Source of the DNA: Hoeflea sp. | GTDB lineage: Bacteria > Pseudomonadota > Alphaproteobacteria > Rhizobiales > Rhizobiaceae | Length of the DNA: 64,000 nt | Assembly: GCF_002733955.1 (NCBI RefSeq) | Contig: NZ_NVXQ01000005.1 | Span: 124,001-188,000, forward strand | Direction: 5' to 3' | In this document: piece after piece, positions 19,962-29,409 of the stretch | How positions within the stretch are numbered: the first letter of the stretch is position 1 | How the letters are laid out: each line of letters starts with the position of its first letter | Notes under the pieces: generated by a model | What the model was told of the DNA's origin: nothing | What the model saw: the letters and a program-made list of their open reading frames with translations, nothing else | The model's database searches: none | Program-made: the position numbers and the translations under genes

Positions 19962-20226
19962 GCGGGACGACCGGAGCAGCCGCGCTGGATGACGTCGCTT
20001 GCGTCCCGCAGTTGCTTCCCGGGCCACAATCTTGCCGCTGCCTCGCGTTGTTTGCCGTTCTGCGGCCTCGAAGAAGACACCAGACGGTATTCGCTGCCGC
20101 CTCGACCTGGCAGACCGTCCAGTAGATCAAGCGAGCACCTTTGCCGCCGTGCAGCTCCATGAAGGCGTCCTCTTCCTTCTCCCGGTCGGACTTTCGGGCT
20201 TGAGAAGGCTTGTCATCGTGCATCAT
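19945..20226 (-). CDS. Small protein of unknown function (93 aa), divergent from the LysR gene
   Basis: ATG 20226 (or the adjacent 20223) follows GAAGGAG with good spacing, a strong Shine-Dalgarno. The protein starts MMHDDKPSQARKSDREKEEDAF, then GARLIYWTVCQVEAAANTVWCLL, a possible amphipathic or membrane-associated helix, and ends with a polar tail. It has no recognised family. It is divergent from the LysR gene with 103 bp between, the usual layout of a LysR target, and its 3' end overlaps yraN by 17 bp. It may be a real but fast-evolving gene; the tail is of poor quality. Confidence 0.5.
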   Translation of the reverse strand: MMHDDKPSQARKSDREKEEDAFMELHGGKGARLIYWTVCQVEAAANTVWCLLRGRRTANNARQRQDCGPGSNCGTQATSSSAAAPVVPLRTHP

Positions 20227-20329
20227 TCGCTCCTTCGATACGAAACCACCCAAGAGGTGGGCTTGACCTGCTGCCAACTTAGTGGCTGGTTGAGCGGCAC
20301 GAAATGAAACAGTTTGAACGGAACTTTTC

Positions 20330-21148
20330 ATGGATGAAATGAACGCAGACTGGGGCGACCTGCGTCTGTTTCTCGCGGTGGCGCGAGAAGGCGGATTGTC
20401 GCCGGCTGCGCGATCGACCGGCCGCAGCCCGGCGACGCTGGGCCGCCGGATGCTTTCGCTGGAGCGGTCTCTGGGGCAGGATCTGTTCATCCGGCATGAG
20501 CGCGGCTACGAGTTGACCGCGCAAGGACGTGAGCTACTGGCCGAGCTCAGCGAGATCGAGGCGCGTATCACGAGGATCACCGCCGCACCCGGCGACACCG
20601 CGCGGCCGCTGGTCAAGATTTCAGCGGGGACATGGACGACGCTGATGCTGCTCGACAGTCTCGACGAGATCACCGGCACACCGCCAGATGTAAAGCTCCG
20701 CTTCGTCTCCGCCGAAGCCGCCTTTGACATTGCCCACCGCGAGATCGCCATCGGCATCCGCAATGCGCGTCCGAGCGATATCAGCCTTGCAGGACGAAGC
20801 CTGTCACGGGTCGAGTTTGCACCTTATGCAATGGCGGGCGCGCCGGACCGCTGGATCAAGGTGCTGGCAGACACGCCCTCTGCACGCTGGCTAGACAAGA
20901 GGATCGGCAGCGATGCTGTCTGCGAAGTCAATGCGCCGCGCAACAGCCTTGATCTGGCGTTGGCGGGCAAGGGTATTGCCTTGCTGCCGAGTTTTATCGG
21001 TGACCGGCAAAACAAGCTTGAGCGGGCGGGTGACACGATCCCAGAGCTTTCCCACGACCAATGGCTGGTCACGCATCAGGATGATCGTCACCTGCCTGCA
21101 GTGAGGCGCACCATCGACCGGTTGTGCGACGTGCTTGGGCGGCGCTGA
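20330..21148 (+). CDS. LysR-family transcriptional regulator
   Basis: The 272-residue protein has the LysR winged helix at the N-terminus: DWGDLRLFLAVAREGGLSPAA, then RSPATLGRRMLSLERSLG and LFIRHERGYELTAQG. The effector domain follows from about residue 95, shorter than the classic 300-residue type, with LALAGKGIALLPSFIGD near the end. It is of the GcvA/AaeR-like subgroup that reads single regulators, but ligand and targets are unknown. The divergent small gene at 19945-20226 is the only obvious target. The start ATG 20330 could equally be the ATG three codons later. Confidence 0.9.
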   Translation: MDEMNADWGDLRLFLAVAREGGLSPAARSTGRSPATLGRRMLSLERSLGQDLFIRHERGYELTAQGRELLAELSEIEARITRITAAPGDTARPLVKISAGTWTTLMLLDSLDEITGTPPDVKLRFVSAEAAFDIAHREIAIGIRNARPSDISLAGRSLSRVEFAPYAMAGAPDRWIKVLADTPSARWLDKRIGSDAVCEVNAPRNSLDLALAGKGIALLPSFIGDRQNKLERAGDTIPELSHDQWLVTHQDDRHLPAVRRTIDRLCDVLGRR

Positions 21149-21204
21149 CAGACGCAGACCGAAACCGATATTTGCGGTTTACAGAGTCCCGCCGCAGAGA
21201 GTCC

Positions 21205-22746
21205 TCAGGCGACGGATGGATAGCCGGTCTGGATCTCGGCTGAAAACATGGTTCCGTTTTCGAAGGTGTAGTCCTGGGTTCCGCCAAGCTGCATCACCAT
21301 GCCCCTGATGATCTTGGTTCCCATGCCTTTGGTCACGGTGTCGGGATCGAAGCCGGGTCCATCATCAGCAATGACAAGCCTTGCCACACCCTCCGACAGC
21401 CCCTTGAGGCTGATGGAAATCGTTGCATCGGATCTGTCCCGTTCGGCGTATTTGAAAGCATTGGTGACGACCTCATTGATCAACAACGCCAGAGGCGTTG
21501 CCCGTTCGTGGTGGATCAGCAGCGGATCTATATCGAGTGCAAGCCGGGCTTTTGAACCATAGGCCTGAACCAGCTTTTCCGTGATCGAAGCAATGAAGGC
21601 CGGAGCATCGAGATCAGCATAGGCATCACGGTTGTACATGTGCTCATGAACCGCCGACATGGCTGCAAACCGGGACTGGATGTCGTTCTTTATGGCTTGA
21701 GGCAGATTTTGCATGCGAACCAGCGACTGCATCGACTGCATGTTGTTCTTGACCCTGTGATGGATCTCGCGGAACAGCATCGTGTTGGTGGCCAGCGCGG
21801 TTTCCAGCTCCTGCTTGCGACGGCCATCCTTCTGCAGCAGCCGGATGATCCAGATCGCGCACAGGGCCAGGGCGAAGGTCGTCGGAATGACGATGAGCAG
21901 GAAGATCCAGACGCGGCGCCAGAACCGCCACATGGTCTCGGCGGTGGAGACGGAAGCCAGGGCGATCATCTCGGTGCCCGGCACTGTCTGATAGCTGACC
22001 ACCCTTTTGACGCCATCAACAGGCGACCTGGCGGTGTAGGAGCCGAAACCGGAAGCGGGCAGCAGGTCGGTGAAGAGTTTGTGGCCGGCCAAATCCAGCG
22101 GACCATCCGCCGGTGGATAACGGGCAACCAGCATCCCGTCGGAGCGCAGAATGCTGATTGTCGACCCCGTCCCAAGGTCCAGCGACTCCAGGAGCTCTCC
22201 CAACAAATCCGCATCAAAGGAAATGACGGCAACGCCGATGAAGACTCCGCCCCTTTCCAGCCGACGGCTGAACGCAAAGATCTCACTGCCGTCAATGCGG
22301 CTGATCAGAAGTGATGAGGTGAAGAAATGTTTGCCCGCTGCCGGCTCGGAGAAATACTCCCGGTCGCGGATATCAATGTCCACGAAATCGGGGTCGGTGG
22401 TGTAAAGTGTGCGGCCATCGGCGGCGACAATATAGGCCTTGGCGCTGGCGGGCAGGCCTTCGAGTGCTTCCCTGACGCCGCTCAGGGTTGATGTCAGATT
22501 GGGGCGAACCTCTACGCCGAGTGCAGAATCCATGCGCCTGAGCGCCTGTGTGGCCACTTCAACGATCCAGCCCGTATTGATGGTGACGGCCTTCGCTGCA
22601 GCCGTTGCGGTCCCCTCTGCCCGGTCATGCTGATCGTCGATCCCCTGGTAGATCACTGTGCCTACAATGGCTGCATAAACAATCAGGGTTGCGACGATGA
22701 AGGCAATCGCAGCTCGCGCTGAACCGGCAATCGCTTTGGTGACCAT
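21205..22746 (-). CDS. Membrane sensor histidine kinase, HisKA_2/HWE type, with periplasmic Cache domain
   Basis: A first membrane helix (about 10-32) leads to a periplasmic double-Cache-like domain (to about 265; DGRTLYTTDPDFVDIDIRDREYF), a second helix near 275-300, and a HisKA_2 dimerisation box LFREIHHRVKNNMQSM near residue 325 carrying the phospho-accepting His. The ATPase domain shows LINEVVTNAFKYA and IADDGPGFDP. Start ATG 22746 has AGAGGA six bases upstream; the frame runs open to 22788. No response regulator is adjacent, so the partner is an orphan elsewhere. In alphaproteobacteria kinases of this class often feed the general stress response, which is only a possibility here. Confidence 0.9.
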   Translation of the reverse strand: MVTKAIAGSARAAIAFIVATLIVYAAIVGTVIYQGIDDQHDRAEGTATAAAKAVTINTGWIVEVATQALRRMDSALGVEVRPNLTSTLSGVREALEGLPASAKAYIVAADGRTLYTTDPDFVDIDIRDREYFSEPAAGKHFFTSSLLISRIDGSEIFAFSRRLERGGVFIGVAVISFDADLLGELLESLDLGTGSTISILRSDGMLVARYPPADGPLDLAGHKLFTDLLPASGFGSYTARSPVDGVKRVVSYQTVPGTEMIALASVSTAETMWRFWRRVWIFLLIVIPTTFALALCAIWIIRLLQKDGRRKQELETALATNTMLFREIHHRVKNNMQSMQSLVRMQNLPQAIKNDIQSRFAAMSAVHEHMYNRDAYADLDAPAFIASITEKLVQAYGSKARLALDIDPLLIHHERATPLALLINEVVTNAFKYAERDRSDATISISLKGLSEGVARLVIADDGPGFDPDTVTKGMGTKIIRGMVMQLGGTQDYTFENGTMFSAEIQTGYPSVA

Positions 22747-23057
22747 GGAGGATCCTCTGTAGAGCCAAGCCACCACGATTAGCGGCAAAGCATTTCATTG
22801 ACCACAAGTATTTGTCTTGCGGCGAGGCGGTGGAAACAGTTGATTTTCCAGCCTCATTCAACGCGCCAGCCGAATTGATGTTCCATAGGTTTTTGCACTG
22901 TTGCGGAACAGGTTTCACGCATTCTTGCCACGAGAAACAAAATCGGCACCGGCTTATCTCTGACAACCCTGGAAGTCTAAAACCGCGCCTCCCCCGTTGC
23001 ATTTCCCCCCACCCACGCCCTATGTGAGACCCAACAGATTGGCGGAGACTTCAGACC
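22747..23057. other. Intergenic region between the divergent kinase and gshB (311 bp)
   Basis: No gene or RNA is evident. It must carry promoters in both directions. The kinase ribosome site lies at its left edge and a weak GGCGGAG precedes gshB. No convincing -35/-10 pair, inverted repeat or terminator was found. Confidence 0.6.
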
Positions 23058-24005
23058 ATGAGCAAGATCAGGAATGTCGCGGTCCAGATGGACCATGTGA
23101 GCTCGATCAGCATTGCCGGCGATTCGACCTTCGCCATGTCACTGGAGGCGCAGAACCGCGGCTACAAGCTGTTTCACTACACACCGGACCAGCTGTCGAT
23201 GCGCGACGGAAAGATCGTGGCAGTGGCCGAGCCGATGATCCTGCGCGATGTCGAGGGCGACCATTTCGAGCTCGGACCGCAGGAGAAGATCAACCTGGCC
23301 GACATGGATGTGGTGCTGCTCAGGCAGGATCCGCCGTTCGACATGTCCTACATCACCTCGACCCATCTGCTTGAGCGGGTGCATCCGCAGACGCTCGTGG
23401 TCAACGACCCGGCCTGGGTCCGCAACTCGCCGGAAAAGATCTTCGTTACCGAATTTGCCGATCTGATGCCGAAAACCCTGATTTCCCGGGATCCGGCGAC
23501 GATTGCCGAATTCCGCAAGGAAGTTGGCGACATGATCCTCAAGCCGCTCTACGGCAATGGCGGCGCCGGCGTGTTCCACATCAAGCCCGACGACCGCAAC
23601 ATGACCTCGCTTCTGGAAATGTTTGCGCAGATGTACCGCGAGCCATTCATCGCGCAGGAATACCTGCCTTCGGTGCGCGCCGGCGACAAGCGCATCATCC
23701 TGATCGACGGCGAGCCGGTGGGCGCCATCAACCGGGTGCCGGCAGAACATGATTCACGCTCCAACATGCATGTCGGCGGCCGCGCCGAGCACAGCGAGCT
23801 GACACCGCGCGAGCAGGAAATCTGCGCCCGCATCGGCCCTTCCCTGAAAGAGCGCGGCTTCATTCTGGTGGGTATCGACATCATCGGAGACCTGATGACC
23901 GAGATCAATGTCACCTCTCCCACAGGCTTGCGCGAAATCAGGAACTTCGGTGGGCCGGATGTGGCCGCACTGTTCTGGGATGCGGTGGAATCCAAGCGGC
24001 AATAA
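23058..24005 (+). CDS. gshB: Glutathione synthetase
   Basis: GshB ligates gamma-glutamylcysteine and glycine with ATP in the second step of glutathione synthesis. The 315-residue protein has the N-terminal [24 protein letters not shown], and the ATP-grasp elements [37 protein letters not shown] and [19 protein letters not shown], all intact. ATG 23058 starts a standard-length protein. It is followed after 85 bp by the MscS-type gene, which may be in the same transcript. Confidence 0.97.
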   Translation: MSKIRNVAVQMDHVSSISIAGDSTFAMSLEAQNRGYKLFHYTPDQLSMRDGKIVAVAEPMILRDVEGDHFELGPQEKINLADMDVVLLRQDPPFDMSYITSTHLLERVHPQTLVVNDPAWVRNSPEKIFVTEFADLMPKTLISRDPATIAEFRKEVGDMILKPLYGNGGAGVFHIKPDDRNMTSLLEMFAQMYREPFIAQEYLPSVRAGDKRIILIDGEPVGAINRVPAEHDSRSNMHVGGRAEHSELTPREQEICARIGPSLKERGFILVGIDIIGDLMTEINVTSPTGLREIRNFGGPDVAALFWDAVESKRQ

Positions 24006-24090
24006 GCTTCAGCCCCCACCGCCCGGCCGCTATTGAACGAAATACAGCGAAATGCGTTACTTCCTTGAGTTCAGAGCACAAGGGGTGACG

Positions 24091-25815
24091 ATGCGGCGAT
24101 TGCTGGCAATATTCTTGACGGTTTTCCTGGCATCCTTCACGGGCTTTGCCGACATCGCCGCTGCCCAGCAGAGCGGTTCGGACAACTCCTATTTCGAAGT
24201 CGAAACGCTCAACCCCGGTCTCGGCGACGGCGGTAGGATCAACCGTGATACCCCGCAGGCCACTGTCGAGAGTTTTCTCCACCATGCCCGGGCGGGCGAC
24301 CATGCCAAGGCCGCCCACCTGCTTGACCTCGGTCAGATCGAACCTGACAGTCAGCGCCGCGTCGGGCTGGAACGGGCGCGTCAGCTGGAGCAGATTCTGA
24401 CCCGCAAGGTCTGGCTCAAATGGGAGGATATTCCGGACCGGCGCGACGGGCTCGATATCACGGCCAGCCCGAAAGCGCTGATGGCCGGCGAGCCCCGGCG
24501 GTCGATCCGGCTGGCGCTGATTGATCTGGAAGACCTCCCGGTACCCATCAGCCTGGAACGGGTCAAACCCGCCGACGGCGCGCCTGTCTGGGTGTTCGCC
24601 GCGCAGACAGTCGACAACCTGCCGGCATTGCATGAGCTTTATGGAGAGAACTGGTTCGAGAGATCGCTGCCGGACTGGGCGCGCGCGCAGGTTACCTCCG
24701 GCCTGGAAGCCTGGCAGCTGATCGCGATGCCGGTGTTGCTGATCAGCTCAGTGCTCGCCGGCTGGCTGGTCTACCGGCTGTTCCGCAACGCCGGGGATCG
24801 GCTGAAACCACGCTTTTCCGGCCGGTTGCTACGGAGACTGGCCTTGTCGCTGGCGATCCTGACCGGTGCCGTGATCGGCTACGTGATGCAGCGGCATCTG
24901 TTCGTGTTCTCGGCCACCATAGACACCTTTCTCGGGCCGCTGATGTTGCTGATCCTGTTCGGTGGCGGATTGACGGTGTTCGTCCAGACCATCGACATGA
25001 TCCTTGAACGCACGCTGATCAGGGACATCGCCGAGCTCGAACAACCCGAAAACCGCGAGATGCGGGCATTCCAGACCAACCTTTCCGCCTTCCGCCGGAT
25101 CGGCATCGTGCTGGCAGTGGTTTTCGCCGCCGGGCTGCTGATGACCCAGGTCAATCTCTTTGCCACCACCGGCGTGGCGCTGATCGGCTCGGCCGGGGTG
25201 GTGACGCTGATCCTGGCCTATGCGGCGCGCTCGGCGCTGAGCAACATCATGGCAAGCCTGCAGATCGCGATCTCGAAGACGGCGGCTGTCGGCGATTCAC
25301 TCTATTTCGAGAACCGCTGGTGTTATGTCGAGAAAATCAATTTCACTTACGTGCAGCTGAAAACCTGGGACAAGCGCCGCCTCATCGTCCCGGTAACCTA
25401 CTTCGTGTCTGAGCCGTTCGAAAACTGGACCAAGCGCGATCCAAACATGACCAAGGTCGTGAAACTGCGGCTGCACCACAGCGCCGATATCGACAGCCTG
25501 CGTGCACGTTTCGAAGACTTTGTCTCCAGCAATGACAAGGTCATCGACAAGGACGGGGCGCGGGTGCTGGTGGTGGACCATGATGCATCGGGGATGGTTG
25601 TCGGTTTTTATGCGACAGCGGAAGAGCCGTTGAGCGCCTGGACCATGGAATGCGAGTTGCGCGAGGCCATGCTCAAGGCTGCGCGCGAGCTTGAGCTGGA
25701 ACGGGCCGAGGGTGTGCAGTATCTTCCCGCCGAACGTGAGAGCCGGGTCTCGGATTTCGCAACGGAACAGAACGAGGAACAGGGTAAACCCGGCGACCCG
25801 CCGGACGAGGACTGA
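24091..25815 (+). CDS. MscS-family mechanosensitive channel with signal peptide and periplasmic domain
   Basis: ATG 24091 follows AAGGGGTGACG and starts a cleavable signal peptide ending AAAQQ. A periplasmic segment (about 30-215; PQATVESFLHHARAGD) precedes four or five membrane helices and the MscS core, in which the pore-lining helix appears as a GVALIGSAGVVTLILAYAARS-like stretch near residue 365 and the beta domain as GDSLYFENRWCYVEKINFTYV. MscS channels open under hypo-osmotic tension to release solutes. The C-terminus is acidic and polar. An in-frame start at 24052 is possible but would bury the signal sequence. Confidence 0.92.
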   Translation: MRRLLAIFLTVFLASFTGFADIAAAQQSGSDNSYFEVETLNPGLGDGGRINRDTPQATVESFLHHARAGDHAKAAHLLDLGQIEPDSQRRVGLERARQLEQILTRKVWLKWEDIPDRRDGLDITASPKALMAGEPRRSIRLALIDLEDLPVPISLERVKPADGAPVWVFAAQTVDNLPALHELYGENWFERSLPDWARAQVTSGLEAWQLIAMPVLLISSVLAGWLVYRLFRNAGDRLKPRFSGRLLRRLALSLAILTGAVIGYVMQRHLFVFSATIDTFLGPLMLLILFGGGLTVFVQTIDMILERTLIRDIAELEQPENREMRAFQTNLSAFRRIGIVLAVVFAAGLLMTQVNLFATTGVALIGSAGVVTLILAYAARSALSNIMASLQIAISKTAAVGDSLYFENRWCYVEKINFTYVQLKTWDKRRLIVPVTYFVSEPFENWTKRDPNMTKVVKLRLHHSADIDSLRARFEDFVSSNDKVIDKDGARVLVVDHDASGMVVGFYATAEEPLSAWTMECELREAMLKAARELELERAEGVQYLPAERESRVSDFATEQNEEQGKPGDPPDED

Positions 25816-25843
25816 CGCCGGCCATACGTCCATACCAGATCGG

Positions 25844-26146
25844 CTATTTCAGCGCGGCAGCAACATTGGAGGGGTCGAATTCGGTGATCCGGTATTTGGC
25901 AACACCAGCCATGTGGAACGGGTCGGCTGTGATCAGCGCCTCAATGTCGGACACGGACTTGCCGCGGGCGATGATGACACCGCCCGTCCGCGGCACCTTT
26001 GCGCCTGAGGCAAGGAACTGGCCTGAAGCATAACCGCGCTCGATGAACGCCATGTGCGATGGGACCAGCTGATCAACCGTTTCCTGGGACGTGATATAGG
26101 TGAGATCGACGACAAACAGGTGCTCGCCGTCTTGAAGAAAGGCCAT
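25844..26146 (-). CDS. YciI family protein
   Basis: The 100-residue protein has the ferredoxin-like YCII fold signature: FVVDLTYITSQETVDQLVPSHMAFIERG, then ASGAKVPRTGGVIIARGKS and the ADPFHMAGVAKYRITEFDP end with the conserved His and Asp. Members act as small dehydrochlorinase-like or stand-alone domains; the substrate is unknown. ATG 26146 has GGAG seven bases upstream. It converges on the MscS gene, 28 bp away, and has no partner. Confidence 0.87.
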   Translation of the reverse strand: MAFLQDGEHLFVVDLTYITSQETVDQLVPSHMAFIERGYASGQFLASGAKVPRTGGVIIARGKSVSDIEALITADPFHMAGVAKYRITEFDPSNVAAALK

Positions 26147-26552
26147 TGTTGTGCTCCGCGCCCAGTTGGCTTGAGGACAATTTCAGTCCGGCGCTGTGAC
26201 TCACGACACGTCCGGGATCGGCATTACCTAGGTGAGTCTGCCTGGGATTTGTACCCGGAGTACGAAGAATCCTGTGTACCCCAAACAACCTGGCGACGCG
26301 GGTGCGGTGAAGTCCGCCGCACTCGCTTCGCCGGCACTGCATTTGAATGCCCTGTCCACGCTTTGACTTTGGCCCCAAATGTTCTCCTCCAGACAACCTG
26401 ATACAACCTCAACTCTCCTTAATGGTGCATTTGTTGCCATATTGTTCTTGTTATATTCCGCATACCGTGTTTCAATTCAATCTGGATCGCGCATAACGGG
26501 TATCAAGACTTGGCCCGGCGTGACGGACAGGCAACATGAAGGGGCTGGAGAC
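26147..26552. other. Intergenic region before comM (406 bp)
   Basis: No gene is supported. The stretch 26228-26265, read on the minus strand, resembles a tRNA T-arm (GGGTACAAATCCC) but no acceptor partner exists. An AT-rich patch at 26425-26460 holds TTGTTG and TATATT only 15 bases apart, a weak promoter candidate for comM. GTGCGG/CCGCAC at 26302-26322 can form a small hairpin. Confidence 0.5.
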
Positions 26553-28085
26553 ATGGTTGCGCGGGTCAGTACGGTTTCGTTTCAGGGCATCGAGGCGGTG
26601 CCGGTCGATGTCCAGGTGATGATCGCTCCGGGAAAGGTCGGCATGCATATTGTCGGGCTGCCCGACAAGGCGGTGGCCGAAAGCCGCGAACGGGTGCAGG
26701 CAGCACTGCATGCCTCCGGCCTGTCGCTGCCGGCTAAGAAAGTAACCGTCAACCTGGCGCCTGCCGACCTGCCCAAGGAAGGCAGCCATTTCGACCTGCC
26801 GATCGCGCTGGGGCTGATGGCAGCGCTCGGCGCCATTCCCGGCGATGCGCTGGATGGTTATGTGGTGCTGGGCGAACTTTCGCTGGACGGCACCATTGCC
26901 AGTGTCGCCGGCGCCCTGCCCGCGGCTATCGGCGCCAATGCGCTGGGCAAAGGCCTGATCTGCCCTTCTGACAGCGGCCCGGAAGCAGCCTGGGCCGGCG
27001 AGGAGATCGACATTCTTGCTCCCCGCTCGCTGATCGCCATCGCCAATCATTTCCGCGGCACCCAGGTCCTGTCGCGTCCGGTGCCTGCGATGCGGGCAGC
27101 GCCTGCCAACATGCCGGACCTGTCGGACATCAAGGGTCAGGAAACCGCCAAGCGGGCACTCGAGGTGGCGGCGGCCGGGGGACACAATCTGATCATGGTC
27201 GGGCCGCCCGGCTCGGGCAAATCCATGCTGGCCGCCAGGCTACCCTCGATCCTGCCGCCGCTGTCGGCACCGGAACTGCTGGAAGTCTCGATGATCCATT
27301 CCATCGCCGGGCAACTGGCCGGGGGCAAGCTGTCGGACCGGCGGCCATTCCGTGCGCCGCATCATTCGGCATCGATGGCGGCCATGGTCGGCGGCGGTTT
27401 GCGGGCTCGGCCCGGTGAGGTGTCGCTGGCCCATAACGGCATTCTGTTTCTCGACGAGTTTCCGGAATTCACACCGCAGGTGCTCGATTCGCTGAGGCAA
27501 CCGCTGGAAAACGGCGAAAGCGTCATCGCCCGGGCCAATCACCGGGTCAGCTATCCGGCCAATATCCAGCTGATCGCGGCGATGAATCCCTGCCGTTGCG
27601 GCATGGCCGGCGAGCCGGGGCATTCCTGTGCCCGCGGCCCACGCTGCCAGGCCGATTACCAGGGCCGGATTTCAGGCCCGCTGATGGACCGGATCGATAT
27701 CCGCATCGATGTGCCGGCCGTCACTGCGCAGGACCTGATCGCGCCGCAAGCGGCAGAGAGCAGCGCCGATGTCGCCGCCCGCGTGGCGGCGGCGCGGACC
27801 ATGCAGCAGGCGCGCTACCGAGACATCGGCCGTCCGGACATCCGCACCAATTCCCAATGCACGACATCGCTGGTGGAGCAGGTGGCTCAACCGGATTCAG
27901 GCGGACAGTCGCTGCTCAGTGATGCCGCGGAGAAGATGCGGTTTTCAGCCCGCGCCTATCACCGCATCCTCAAGGTGGCGCGGACGCTGGCCGATCTCGA
28001 TGGCGCGGAAACGGTCGGACGGATTCACCTCGCCGAAGCGATCTCCTACCGGATTGCAGCGGAGCGGGTTTCGGTTGCGGCCTGA
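26553..28085 (+). CDS. comM: Mg-chelatase-like AAA+ helicase ComM
   Basis: ComM is an AAA+ branch-migration helicase that extends heteroduplex during natural transformation; many non-competent bacteria keep it. The N-terminal Lon-like substrate domain (VDVQVMIAPGKVGMHIVGLPD) is followed by the AAA+ module with Walker A VGPPGSGKS near residue 218, Walker B ILFLDEFPEF, and the ComM zinc-like MNPCRCGM motif, then the Mg-chelatase C-terminal domain. ATG 26553 gives 510 residues, the usual size; GGAG lies just upstream. The open frame extends to 26379 without family character. Confidence 0.96.
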   Translation: MVARVSTVSFQGIEAVPVDVQVMIAPGKVGMHIVGLPDKAVAESRERVQAALHASGLSLPAKKVTVNLAPADLPKEGSHFDLPIALGLMAALGAIPGDALDGYVVLGELSLDGTIASVAGALPAAIGANALGKGLICPSDSGPEAAWAGEEIDILAPRSLIAIANHFRGTQVLSRPVPAMRAAPANMPDLSDIKGQETAKRALEVAAAGGHNLIMVGPPGSGKSMLAARLPSILPPLSAPELLEVSMIHSIAGQLAGGKLSDRRPFRAPHHSASMAAMVGGGLRARPGEVSLAHNGILFLDEFPEFTPQVLDSLRQPLENGESVIARANHRVSYPANIQLIAAMNPCRCGMAGEPGHSCARGPRCQADYQGRISGPLMDRIDIRIDVPAVTAQDLIAPQAAESSADVAARVAAARTMQQARYRDIGRPDIRTNSQCTTSLVEQVAQPDSGGQSLLSDAAEKMRFSARAYHRILKVARTLADLDGAETVGRIHLAEAISYRIAAERVSVAA

Positions 28086-28164
28086 GTGCGCGGAGGAGTG
28101 GCACGCAGGCCCCGGGTCGTGGGTTTGCGCACCACTTCAGCGTAGGTCGAGGTTCTCACCCTCC

Positions 28165-28181
28165 CCATACCTTGGGTATGG
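28165..28181. terminator. Small hairpin between convergent comM and cysK
   Basis: CCATACC (28165-28171) pairs with GGTATGG (28175-28181) around a three-base loop, a 7-bp stem placed between the two stops. No T tract follows on either strand, so it may be a weak bidirectional terminator or merely a structured spacer. Confidence 0.35.
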
Positions 28182-28208
28182 AGGCTCTCGCAATGTCGGC
28201 GACTGTCC

Positions 28209-29183
28209 TTACTCGCCCAGACCGTCAAACAGGGCCGTCGAAAGATAGCGCTCGGCAAAGGACGGAATGATGACGACGATCTGCTTGCCTGCATTTTCCG
28301 GGCGCTGGCCAATACGGACCGCAGCAGTCAGGGCCGCACCGGATGAAATTCCGACCGGCAGGCCTTCAAGTTTTGCGACGCGGCGGGCCATGTCGAAGGC
28401 TTCATCGTTTGTCACCTTGGCGACTTCGTCATAGATCCCGGTGTCGAGAACGCCGGGCGCGAAGCCCGCGCCGATGCCCTGGATCTTGTGCGGGCCGGGA
28501 TTGCCGCCCGACAGCACCGGCGAATCGGCCGGCTCGACCGCAACCACCTGCAGGCCGGGCTTCTTGGCTTTCAGCACCTGGCCGACGCCGGTGATGGTGC
28601 CGCCCGTGCCGATGCCCGAAACCAGAATATCGATGCCGCCCTTGGTGTCATTCCAGATTTCCTCGGCAGTGGTCTTGCGGTGAATTTCCGGATTGGCCGG
28701 GTTTTCGAATTGCTGCGGCATCACCGAGTCGGGAATTTCGTTGAGCAATTCCTCGGCTCGGGCAATGGCGCCCTTCATGCCTTTGGGGCCTTCGGTCAGC
28801 ACCAGTTCGGCGCCAAGCAGCGCCAGCATCTTGCGGCGCTCGATCGACATGGTTTCGGGCATGGTCAGGATCAGCCGGTAACCCTTGGCCGCTGCGGCAA
28901 AGGCCAGCGCGATGCCGGTGTTGCCGGAGGTGGGCTCGACCAGCGTGGTCTTGCCGGGCGCGATCTTGCCTGCTGCTTCCAGGCTCTCGATCATGGCCAC
29001 GCCGATGCGGTCCTTGACCGAGGCGATGGGGTTGAAAAACTCAAGCTTGGCGAGCAGTTCCGCCTTGACGCCATCCTCGGCGGCAAGCTTGCCGAGCCGG
29101 ACGATCGGCGTGTTACCGATGGTGTCGATGATCGAATCGTAGATACGGCCGCGGCCGGGTGTTTCATCTGTGTAAGCGGACAT
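28209..29183 (-). CDS. cysK: Cysteine synthase A (O-acetylserine sulfhydrylase)
   Basis: CysK makes cysteine from O-acetylserine and sulfide with PLP. The 324-residue protein has [20 protein letters not shown] carrying the PLP lysine at about K57, the substrate loop [10 protein letters not shown], the PLP-phosphate loop [11 protein letters not shown], and ISSGAA near the end, all intact. ATG 29183 has AAGGAGG at good spacing. It is a single gene, convergent with comM. An inverted repeat about 110 bp upstream (29293-29315) is a possible regulator site. Confidence 0.97.
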   Translation of the reverse strand: MSAYTDETPGRGRIYDSIIDTIGNTPIVRLGKLAAEDGVKAELLAKLEFFNPIASVKDRIGVAMIESLEAAGKIAPGKTTLVEPTSGNTGIALAFAAAAKGYRLILTMPETMSIERRKMLALLGAELVLTEGPKGMKGAIARAEELLNEIPDSVMPQQFENPANPEIHRKTTAEEIWNDTKGGIDILVSGIGTGGTITGVGQVLKAKKPGLQVVAVEPADSPVLSGGNPGPHKIQGIGAGFAPGVLDTGIYDEVAKVTNDEAFDMARRVAKLEGLPVGISSGAALTAAVRIGQRPENAGKQIVVIIPSFAERYLSTALFDGLGE

Positions 29184-29292
29184 GTGAATCCTCCTTGTTG
29201 TTGGCGCGAGTGTAGGTCAGGCCCTTGCACGGCGCCAGCCACCGCAATCGGTCCGCCCGCGCCTGAAGCGCGAAAAAATTCCCGACTTTGCG

Positions 29293-29315
29293 CTGGAATG
29301 AGAATGAAATTCCAG
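29293..29315. promoter_or_regulatory. Candidate operator upstream of cysK
   Basis: CTGGAAT (29293-29299) and ATTCCAG (29309-29315) form a perfect 7-bp inverted repeat with a 9-base spacer, about 110 bp before the cysK start. Position suggests a repressor or activator site in the cysK promoter, but the cognate regulator is unknown. Confidence 0.3.
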
Positions 29316-29409
29316 TTCGCATGCCGATCCGACTGTTATTCGAATGTCCGGTAGCAAACCAGCTGATCGAATTTGCCATTGTCAAGCGTCGCTCAACCCC
29401 GGCAGCAGA

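Noticed and set aside
26228-26265. tRNA T-arm-like sequence on the minus strand before comM
   Set aside because: No matching acceptor, D or anticodon arm can be built upstream.
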